Part shown: positions 15,556-64,000 of the stretch, piece by piece
Numbering within the stretch: the stretch's first letter is position 1
Layout of the letters: every line of letters starts with the position of its first letter
DNA from: Malurus cyaneus samueli
Lineage: Eukaryota > Chordata > Aves > Passeriformes > Maluridae
Direction: 5' to 3'
Length of the DNA stretch: 64,000 nt
NCBI GenBank assembly: GCA_009741485.1
Contig: CM019236.1
Span: 25,922,064 to 25,986,063 of the forward strand
Made by a program: the position numbers and the translations under genes
The notes under the pieces: model-generated
Database searches by the model: none
What the model saw: only the letters and a program-made list of their open reading frames with translations
Told to the model about the DNA's origin: nothing

Positions 15556-16453
15556 GGGATGAGAATAAGCAGTAGCCAAGAAATGAAGAAAAATTAAAAT
15601 AAAATCACCAAAATATAAACTGAACATAGCCTTTTCCCCCACACAAGTTACCTACTTTCTCAACACAATTCAAAGTAGATACCTAGAAAACATACAAGCT
15701 AATAGCCACTGTCTCATATGCTTTATCAGCAGTAGCAAAGTCCAACAGAGTAAGGAAACAAAAAAGAACTTCATGAAGCTACACATTTCCAGCCTACTAT
15801 GAATAGCTACAAATAAATGTAGCATCATTAGGAAAATAAGAAAAATTCACAGAAGCCTGAAGAAATCTGCTATTTGCCCCTACTCCATACTATTCAATTA
15901 TTTTTAAGCACTAAATAGCACCCAACAAATTGAAGTGATAGAATGATGAAAATGATGGAGTATCTAAACCTCAGAGCACCCCTCATCCTCACAGAACAAC
16001 ACAACTATATTCGTACCGTACTTGTGCACTGAGCACTACCTCTCTTGGTTAGTCTAAGCTCTGACATATCGACATACCAGCACTTCACCAGCATCCCTCT
16101 GTACCACATCCTTTTGCCAAGCATCCTAAGGAGAGTGTGACTGATCTGTTCCTTCCACCAGTATCTCTTATTTCACTTCCTGTGAGTACTTGACAATGGA
16201 AAAAGACAGTAAGAAATACACTGTTCCTTCTCCGGAACTGGGTTGCTTTTAGTATGCCAGTTACTTATCCAGTTATGCTGTTTGAGCAGGGGATAGTTGT
16301 TTGGATTTTTTAATCCATTTTTTACTTTTGCCAAATTCTGTACAATATAAATTAATATATTAATTTTGTCCAAAAGTGAGCTAAAAACAGGGTTTTAGCA
16401 AAAGCATACTGGAGGTGCCACAGGATATTTCTTTTGGTATGTTGTCATGTCTT

Positions 16454-17039
16454 TGTCCTAGTTTCAGCTAGGATAGAGTTAATTTCTCTCAGTAGCTGTT
16501 ACACTGCTGTGTTTTGGGTACAGAATGAGAATGGTGTTGGTAACACACTGATATTTGGGGGTTTGTGTAGCTGTATTTATCCTAATCAAGGATTTTTTTC
16601 TATTTTTGTCTCATGCTCCACACTGAGGAGGTGAACAAAAGAAACTGTGAGAGAGCACAGCTGAGACAGGCGAACAGAACCACATAATGCCATGTCCAGT
16701 ACACAAACTGGGGAGAGTTACATGGAAGAGGCTGGTCTGGGTTTGGGAAGAGAAGTCTGGCAGTGGTCAGTGGATGGTGAGCTACTGTACTGAGGATCAC
16801 TAGTAATAATTTACAATTATTACTGTGTTTTACTTTATTTTCAATTATTAAACTATAAAACCATGCAAGTTATACTTTGATTCTCCACCCCATTCCAATC
16901 AGTTGGGGAGGAAGAAAGGTGAGCTGATGAGTGTATGCATATTGTTTCATTTCCGCTGGGTTAAAAATGACAAGAGACTTGCACAAACTAGAAAACAAGC
17001 TGGAAGATACAGCCCTGATCCCAGGGTTAAACTACTACA
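16454..17039 (+). mobile_element. Avian ERVL-type solo LTR
   Basis: It starts TGTCCTAGTTTCAGCTAGGA and ends GGTTAAACTACTACA, matching both termini of a widespread avian ERVL LTR family, with GGATAGAGTTAATTT near the start and CTATTAAACT-like sequence (ATTATTAAACTAT) near 16847. Length is 586 bp, typical of a full LTR. The flanking five bases do not match each other, so a target-site duplication is not visible. It is probably not the 3' LTR of a provirus with 15085-15555, since no retroviral sequence lies between and the two are well diverged. Confidence 0.82.
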
Positions 17040-17954
17040 GGTAGTTAGGGGACACACAGTGAAACCAAGACCACAAGTTCAGCACTTTTAAAGATGAAAA
17101 ATCATTGCTGGAATTTGCATTCACAGTCTTTGCTCAATCAAATCAACCAATACCAAGAGTCAAAAAGACCTCTTACTTAACATTTGTATGTAATTTCGGA
17201 TAATCTTTAGCACTGTCTCATTTCATGCTGCAAAGCAATATTATTACATAGCCTAAATATTTACTGCAACTTTAACAAAAATCTTTGCTGGATTTTTTTC
17301 CCAAAAAATCAATGAAGAGTATTGATTGTATTTCAGGATTTTTTCTTTTTCTAAGACAGAAAGCCAGCTGTAAGCAATTAGAAACCATTCTACAAAAAAA
17401 TAAGTGTTCCTGTAGGAAGACAAATAATCAGTCATCAGTACAGAATATTCTCTAAGGGGAACACAGCAACGAACTGACCTAGATATTGCTGCATTTTGCT
17501 GAGACAGACAATTTCTGCAATACAATACAGAGGAACTACAGGATCCAAAACATTCTTTGCAATTAAAATTCTTGCACATTACACATAAAGAAAGAAAAGA
17601 TAATTCAGACGTAGTATCACTAGTCTGAAGAATGACAAATGATACTAAAAGGCTGTGTGGGTTTTGGTTTGGGATTTTTTGGTTTTTCTTTTAAATAAAA
17701 TTACTGGACCTGAAAATGAACATACCAAAATAACAGTATCTTTTGGACACACCAGCTTCTTACCTCTTTTATTAACACCTCCAGGAGGTATTCTAAGGTT
17801 GTGGTAAGAACTAATCATACATAAAGGCATGGTTTTCTAGAGAAACACCGTAAACAAGAAACAGAGTACAGTTATACAAAATCAGACTTTTTTTTTTTTT
17901 GAGGGAATTTTAGACCTTATAATCTTATATTTTAAGTATTCATTACACATACAA
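17040..17954. other. Intron sequence, nothing recognised
   Basis: AT-rich. Short ORFs without recognisable content and a T-run near 17888-17900. Confidence 0.55.
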
Positions 17955-18945
17955 GAATACAATTTTATTTGAAATTTCTGTTTTTCCCCTTAGCAAATCC
18001 AACCTCAATAGTTACAAAATGATTTTTTTGCTCCACTGGCCTCAGAAGCTGCCAACACCACCTTGTGAAGCTGATGGGATGATTACTAATGTGCAGCCTG
18101 ATCCTGTCACTTCCTTGGCCATTCTGTAATTTGCTGTGGGCCTTCTCCCTGTTAGCTGTGTCTGCGCAGCACTGAAACAAGTCTCAAACTTGAATGCCTG
18201 CATAGTAATTTCCTGGCAGGGGCATCGCCCCCTGGTAGAACTGCCTATGTTGAGAACAATCCAGAATGAAAGGCTGAGGCCATGAAGGCTGTGCTAAGAT
18301 TTTTGTGTTTGCTTTGGTTTTTCCCCTTGCCTTTGCTAGGACTATTAGCAGTTTCAAAAGAGAGCTTAACTTTGAGCCACATGCATTTTCTTATGAGTGT
18401 GCATATAAGTCTTTGCAAATACTTGTGCAAGTGAAAATTTTCTAAGTGATAGCCTCAAACACCAGGTTTTGAATTTTAACATTCAATTTACTGAATTCAT
18501 TCAGAAAGACTGAGCCAATGTCGACTCACCAAGCAGAAGTCTGTTTTGTTAGGAATTAGTACTTCAGCCACTGGTAATGCAGTGCTACCAAGTAAATTCT
18601 GTCAGGTAATTTGCTATAAGGAGAGATCTCTCTTCTCTCTACAACTGCCTGAAAGCATCTCTTAGCTAGGTGAGGGTTGGTCTTTTCTCTAAGTCACAAG
18701 TGGTAGGACATGAGGAAATGGCTCAAGTGTGTACCAGGGGAGGTTTAGATGACATATTAGGAATATTTCTTCATGGAAAGGGTTGTAGGAATTAGCCGGC
18801 TCCCAATAACCAGCTGTGTCACCATGCTGAAGGTATTTGAAGGACTTGTGGATGTGATTCCCTTGGGAATGCTTTAGTGGTAGCCTTGGCAATGCTGAGT
18901 TAACCACTGGACTTGAGCATTTCAAAGGACTTTTTCAATAAAAAA
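17955..18945 (+). repeat. About 1-kb interspersed repeat with a CR1-like 3' end, copy B
   Basis: Inverted partner of 4660-5670, with both ends nearly coincident. From about 18620 it follows the CR1 3' region: CTCTACAACTGCCTGAAAG, then AGGGGAGGTTTAGATGACAT, ATTTCTTCATGGAAAGGG, GCTGAGTTAACCACTGGACT. The first 650 bases are unassigned and could be a more 5' part of the same element or a co-duplicated piece. An A-rich tail follows at 18940-18975. Confidence 0.8.
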
Positions 18946-20559
18946 TAAAAAAAAATTTAATTTAAAAAAATTTATTATTTTCTAGTATTTCCTCTCTTCG
19001 TCTTGTCCACCCTATTTGTATGGCATAAAGAAATACAAATAAGTTTTATGGAGCATTAGCTCACCACATTTCTTTAGTTCTTTTCTTCATACACATTTCC
19101 ATTTAAAAATAAAATCCTACCATTAGTACTTTCTAGCATGTTCTTTCCCATTTAGAAAAAAAAAAAGAAGTAAATTTTGATTCTCATTCTTGTGGGACTA
19201 AGAAGCAGTAAGAAATAAGCAAGTAACATTAAGGAATCTAACCATTTGCAGACAAGACTGAAGTTCATATTTGACAATGGCATCCAAGATTTCTCTATAG
19301 AGGGAGACTTGTCATTATTGCTCTGTTGACACTTTGAAACTTGCAGGCATTTAAATTTAACCATACGCACTAGAGAAATACTTTAATGTCTTGTATTATA
19401 TATGAATAATACTGATCTTATGTGCAATAGTCACCAAGCATAGAATTCAGTGTCGTAAGATTTAGGCTCCATCCATATGCTAGAGAATATTTGACAACAT
19501 AAAACTGTACTTAAAGTATGTATGCCAAGATTTGCTAGCTGAAATGTTGGAATTTCAGTGGCACTTCTGGAGTGGTGTAAAGCAATACAATTACACTAGC
19601 TTTAAAAAATTATCTAACTCCACTGAACTTAAAGATGATATTAAGTTTACAGTATAATATAATAATAAAAATGCATACTGGAGACATAAAACATTTTACA
19701 GTTTGTACTGTGGAATATGTACACCAAGTAGTAGAGTAATTTTTAAAAACATAAGAAATATGAAGCCAGTACACTGACAGAGAGGTACCTGGAGGTAGCA
19801 CCACCTTAGCTTTGCTACATCTGAAGACGCAGTTCGCCATTTTTGAAGTTCAGCAGAATCACTTTTAGAACTGCATTATATTCCTATCTTTTAAAACCCA
19901 GTCAGTTTTATCTGCCACAATTAATTCTTGTATACCCATAGTTCTCTCAACTTTGTGTCGTTGTCCTATTTGTAGAAATTTCAATTATTAGATGCATAGG
20001 TTTTGGAGTTTAAAATTAACTTTAGAGTTGCTGCCTTATCTGTTAAAGTCAGAGACCACTCTGAGCATTAGATGCATGTAGAGATTTTCTGTACCTTCAC
20101 TACTGTTAGCATGTTCATACAAAGCACACGGGAAAAAAAATATTTATTAATTTTTCCCTTTCAAGCATATTCTATCTCATTAACAATAATAATTATTAGT
20201 GTCTACAATCATTAATTTCTGTTATTTGAGAACTTTCTCATGAAGGCGTTCCTCAGTCTCCAGTGTCTAATAACACTTCACTCTCTTTACTGGGCTATTA
20301 AACCAGCATAGCTCATTTTGCACTTCATTCCATATCATGGTGTTAACTAATATATTAAGGAGGTTGATACTGGAAAGGTCTTTTCCAACTACAAACAAGT
20401 CAACGCAGAAAATGCCTCAGAGTTAAACTTTTACTGAGTCATACAAATCAAGGCTTATATAAACCTTAACACTGATTAAAATCAGAGAATGTGGAAAAAC
20501 AGTAAAAAACTTCTGCTAATAAATTGTCCACTTTTGTGCATTTACTCCATTCCATATAC
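18946..20559. other. Intron sequence, nothing firm
   Basis: AT-rich. A short stretch at 20357-20390 containing AAAGGTCTTTTCCAACTA looks like the terminal piece of another CR1 copy, too short to call. Confidence 0.5.
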
Positions 20560-21962
20560 ATCCATCAGTGGATGGCTACAAGCTCTTTAGAAGGGACAGG
20601 GGTGGAACCAGAGACCGTGCAATGGCTCTCTGTGTCAGGGAGTGTTTTGACTGCATAGAGCTCAAGGTGATGATAAGGTTGTACAACAAAGGGTAAGAGT
20701 CGGGGGAAGGCTAACCATGCAAACATCCTGGCTGGAGTCTGTTACAGACCACCCAACCAGAAGACGAAGACGTGCATATAATTTTCTATTTTGGAGCTGG
20801 GAGAAGTAATTTCACAACCACTGGACATTGCTTTTGTGAAAGCCTTCAGCTTGCCAAATGTCTGCTGGAAACTCAACAGTAGAGAGAAGGCAGTCTAGGA
20901 AGTTCCTGGAATGCCTGGAAAATAACTTGTCTGATAGAGCTGGTAAGAGCCTTCCAGGAGTGAGGCACTGCTAAACCTGCAGTTTACAGACACGGGCTGG
21001 TGGGACCTGTGGAAGGAGATTATCTTGGGCACAGTGACCATGAAATGGAAGAGTTTTCAATTATTGGTAAAGTAAGAAAGGGGTGAAGTAAGAAAGTAAG
21101 AAAGTAAGAAACCTCTACCTTGGACATTCAGAGGCCCAACTCTGGCAAATTCAGGACTCTGGTGTGGAGTCCTTATACAGTCGTAAGGAGTCATTTTAAT
21201 CTTGGTTTGCCTCAACACCGATTATCAGAGGCATGTGGGGGAAGGAGTGCACACCTGCAGCTTGCAGGAGGCAAAAAGGAGATGGGTGAAGCCTTGTCTC
21301 TGGGGGGCTTTCGCCTGGCAACACCTCACATGGGCACCTGGAGACACTGCTGAACATGAGCCAAGGTGTGCCCAGGTGGCCAAGAAGGCCAATGGCATCC
21401 TGGCCTGGATCAGCAATGGTGTGGCCAGCAGGGCCAGGGCAGGGATTGTCCCCTGTACTGGGCACTGGTGAGGCCACACCTTGGATCCCGTGTTCAGTTC
21501 CGGGCCCCTCAGTACAAGGACATGGAAGTAAGACCAGAGAAAGGCAAGTTGGAGCACAAGTCCTATGAGGAGTGACTGAGGGAGCTGGGGTTGTTAAGCA
21601 TGGAGACAAGGCGGCTGGAGGCAGACCTTGTCACTCTCTACAACTGCCGGAAAGAAGGGTGTAGTGAGGTGGGGGCCAGTCTTCTCTCCCAGGCAACAAG
21701 TGACAGGATACAGAACACAGACTCAAGCTATGCCAGGGGAGGTTTATGTTGGACCTCAGGAACAATTTTTCACTGAAAGGGTGGTCTGGCTTTGGAACAG
21801 GCAGGCCAGGGAAGTGGTGCAGTCATCCTCCCTTGATGTGTTCAAGAAAGGACTGAATGTGGCACTTAGAGCTATGGTTTAGACACAGTGGTCTTCAGTC
21901 AAAAGTGGAACACAGCGATCTCAGAATGTTTTTCTAACATTACAGATTCTATGATTCCAGGC
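20560..21962 (+). mobile_element. CR1 non-LTR retrotransposon, long 5'-truncated and degenerate copy
   Basis: Landmarks of avian CR1 in order: CTGGAGTCTGTTACAGACC, then CAGTGACCATGAAATGGAAG, a segment with CTACCTTGGACATTCAGAGG, then coding remnants of the reverse-transcriptase C-terminal end (peptide CAQVAKKANGILAWISNG), the 3' UTR from CTCTACAACTGCCGGAAAG, and the tail ATTACAGATTCTATGATTCC. Reading frames are broken. A (GTAAGAAA)n stretch sits at about 21083-21110. It shares its subfamily peptide with the reverse-oriented copy at 48.9-49.9 kb. Confidence 0.9.
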
Positions 21963-22513
21963 TGTACACAAAAGAAAAGAAGACATGCACACCACAGAAC
22001 AAGATTTCAGTCTAAAATACCTTCAGTTATACGCACTTTAAACAGTTGCTTTATTATCTTGTACTACAAGTTTTCTGATTACATTAAAGATGAGAAAAAT
22101 TGAACTTATTTCTTTAACTTCATTTGAAGTTTCATTATTTATGTTTCTTTCCAGGCATCAAAGTTCCTAGTTAAACTAATGTGCTTCCACAAGCAGTAAA
22201 GCTTAAAGGAGATTTAAGAGCAGAAGTCAGTTGTCTTCACATTTATTAACCTCGGTGTATACTTTAATTGCAAGTTAAAAATATCCCCAAACAGAACTGG
22301 TTTTGAAGAACAATAAATACATTAAGCTGCAAACAAACTCACTGAGAGGAATATATATCACTGGAAGTATAATACCTACTATAAAAATAACAACTATAAA
22401 TAAAATTTTAATAGTAGCATAAGGTACCACTTGCTCTAATAGTTCTCCCTTTCTAATCACCTTCCTGAGATTCTCACAAAGAAATAACCACAGGTATATT
22501 TCCCTACAAATCA

Positions 22514-61462
<38,949 letters not shown>

Positions 61463-64000
61463 CTGTAAAAAAAATAACATACACTGATAGGATATATGTA
61501 AAACAAATTCTGAGATTCAACATACATGGTTTCAACACGGAAAAAAGTTTCTACAATTATCCACTCAGGCTAGTATAAAAGGCACAAAACAAATGTTACT
61601 TATTCTCCTTACTCTTTAGGCAATGCTAGCCTTATCCAGCATGAACACTATTATAGATGACATGTACACGGTCCGTCTGTACCTCTGTTTTTACAGCATG
61701 TTTCTAGCTAACCTAATCTTCCTGTGTAGATTCATCTGCACATTCTCTGCCTAGAGAGTTATGTTCACAGCATAACGTAGAGTAAGATCATTTGATAAAA
61801 ATATCACTATTCCATTTAGTAACACAGAGTAAAGCCAATTACTCACTTCCCACTAACTGCAAAATAGGAAGTTTGGCTTTTCTAATTAAAACATCAGCAG
61901 TTATAACAATTGGGCTGTATTACTCTCTCAGTCTCTTGAAAAGTCTTCACAGAAAAATCATCCAAACTATGCACATAATCAGCATTTTCTCTGATTTCCA
62001 TTTCAACACTGAGGGTGACTAAAAAAACTCTCTTTTTATTTCATACCAGGATACAGTGCCTATGAAAGGACTGCTCTTTAGCCAAGTGACAAATACACTT
62101 TATCTCAGTAGTGTGCATTTCCAGTATTATATCACCACACTGCCATCTACTCGTCACAAAATTCTCCATAACTTACAAAATGCTTGTAACAACTGTCTGT
62201 CCAACATGTTCCATCAATCTGTGGTTTCTCAACCTTTTCAAAAACTGGCGTCACTGGCATCAACACGAACTCAACACTGCATCCGGCTCACTGTGGACTA
62301 ACGGATCAGAAAATCGGAACTTGCGAAGAACGCTTAAATGAACAACACATCAATACATATATCGCTCACTTAGAGACTAAGAGAGGAAAGTCAGGGAACC
62401 GAAAGAAAGAAACAGTTCAAGAAGAAAACATAGTCTAAGAAACTCAACAGACGAGAAAAGTAAAACAAGAAAAGAGGAGGAGACAGAAAACCCAAAAAAC
62501 CGAAGTGATGTATCAGTACAATTATTCACCATCTACTAATTGATGCCAACCCATCTCCAAACCCTCATCTGCCACCATTCTGGGTAACTCCCCCAATCAT
62601 ACACAGGCATGGCTTCCATGGTATTGAACAGCCCGTTTGGCCAGTTTCAGGTCATCTCTCCTGGTTAGTTCCCTTCCAGGATTTTGTGCATCTTCTCACT
62701 GGAGAACACAAAACACTGAAAAGTCTGTGATTTAGATACATACTGCGCTGGCACAACAAAACATCAGGATGTTATCACCATTATTCTCATACTGAATCCA
62801 AATTACAGCCTGTACCAGCTAAACACACCAAATTAGTACTAAAAAAAAAGACAATCTGCCAACCCATACAAGCTCACACTGTCAGATGTTATCTGGCACT
62901 GCCTTTCATACATCACTGAAGAAGCCCACTTCCAAAAGCATAAACTGATTTACCAATTATCCCGTTACTATGTAACATATCAAATTAAATTACTCATGTT
63001 AGAAAGTCAGTGTCAAAAGGAAAACTATTATCAACCTGTTAAAACCTTAATTTTGTCTTATGGGGGTGAGAAATAAAACACAGTGCCTGTATGCATTCCT
63101 ACAAACCTGAGACTCTCTTCTTTCCATTTTTTAATTGAAGGGGTATAGTTTTGAATACTAATCTGATTTCCTGCGTCCTTATGGCAAAACGATAAGGAGA
63201 TAAGAAAAAGCCATATCCAAGTGGTTCAGCTATGAGAAAAGCAGCGGATTCTTTTGGCCAACTCCGATTTCAGCACCAGGTACAATGAAGTTATTACTGC
63301 CGAACCAGCATGATAAAAATTTCTCTTAACCACAACATTTTTAACCAAAATACGCTAGTTTTAATAGATTAGCTGCTTTTAAACAAACCATGTGCCAAAC
63401 CAACTGAGTACACCCCAGTACTTGCCACAATGAAGAAATTCAGTTAATATTAAGGATTCCTAATCAAACTAATAAATCAATGATTATTTAACTCATGCTA
63501 AATTCCCAATCACACATTTAGCACTTTTGTCAGGCTACTACATTCTTCAATCCGTTTGTTAAGATACTGACAATTCTCCCATTTCTCTGGAACTAAGACA
63601 AGGTCAAGCACATAAGATATAGATACTGTACTGTGCGATAAATCTCAATCTGTATCGCACTTAGAATGAATAACTTTCAACTAATTATGAAGACATGTAT
63701 AGAGCATTTGGAAGGCAGTTTTTGCCCAGCTTCATCTGTAGTACAAAAAAATAACATCCTGCCCTTGTCCAGACCTTTTTTTTCTACCAGCTTCCACGTA
63801 TCTTAGGGTCCAGGCCCTAAACAATATGAACACACAAACCAGTCAGCTGTGTTTACTTTTGGTAGAAAATAAACGGTCCAATCCATGCCGCATGTAACCC
63901 TTTTCCTCAGTTAAATGTCTTCTCTTAACTTACTAGTAAAATGCTCTTTGATAAGCACAATGTTTTTAAGCCTCTTGAGCAGATTTTCTCTAAAACATCT
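61463..64000 (-). other. KDM4C: Upstream KDM4C intron or 5' flank
   Basis: A good acceptor at 61463-61464 implies that a further 5' non-coding exon lies to the right, outside the window. No CpG-rich promoter is seen here. A strongly purine-rich stretch lies at about 62370-62510. Confidence 0.6.

Noticed and set aside
15085..17039. A single provirus bounded by LTRs at 15.1-15.6 and 16.45-17.04 kb
   Set aside because: Only about 900 bases lie between them with no retroviral coding sequence, and the two LTRs are well diverged and differently truncated.
21060..21112. (GTAAGAAA)n as a stand-alone satellite
   Set aside because: Only about four units, embedded within the CR1 copy; a local slippage expansion explains it.
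21196..21882. Cluster of overlapping ORFs of up to 137 codons on both strands
   Set aside because: These lie in the 3' part of a CR1 element; the only recognisable peptide is degenerate CR1 reverse-transcriptase C-terminus.

Overview
This is AT-rich vertebrate DNA. The CR1 non-LTR retrotransposons and ERVL/ERVK-type solo LTRs, in forms typical of birds, point to an avian genome, possibly a songbird. The only gene I can support is on the minus strand: the amino-terminal part of a JmjN/JmjC histone lysine demethylase whose peptide sequence fits KDM4C best. Its coding exons, in transcript order, are 61299-61462, 57043-57218, 54092-54206, 44647-44840, 35844-35893, 27094-27195 and 22535-22672. Together they cover the JmjN domain and nearly all of the JmjC catalytic domain. 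The next expected exon (the stretch after JmjC), and the PHD and Tudor exons, were not found and presumably lie to the left of base 1. Everything else is intron with scattered transposable elements.

The gene copy mixes intact and broken parts. The iron- and cofactor-contact residues of the family (Tyr in PIYGAD, His-x-Glu in the HTED motif, Lys in EPKSW, the second His in GYHAGF) and the visible zinc ligands are all present, and most splice phases join correctly. However, the first coding exon steps through several reading frames because of repeated single-base losses. The exon at 27.1 kb appears to lack two bases at its acceptor edge, which would put a stop a few codons later. One intron starts with GC instead of GT. 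Two readings remain open: a decaying copy (for example a W-linked gametolog, since I recall KDM4C as Z-linked in birds) or local errors in a long-read assembly. The lesions are concentrated in one short exon and are mostly run shortenings, and an odd homopolymer block lies at 46.2 kb; both keep the assembly explanation alive.

Layout: 1-22534 is the intron after the 22.6 kb exon and holds an inverted pair of about 1-kb repeats (4660-5670 and 17955-18945), two ERVL-type LTRs (15.1-15.6 kb and 16.45-17.04 kb) and a long CR1 (20.6-22.0 kb). 22.5-36 kb holds three exons plus LTRs at 25.4 and 28.0 kb. 36-44.6 kb holds a GC-rich solo LTR at 38.3-39.1 kb. 44.6-54 kb holds a reverse-oriented CR1 at 48.9-49.95 kb followed by repeat-like sequence. 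54-61.5 kb holds the three 5'-most coding exons. 61.5-64 kb is upstream intron. All five LTRs lie antisense to the gene. I found no tRNA, rRNA, CRISPR or second gene, and no previously undescribed system that the sequence supports.
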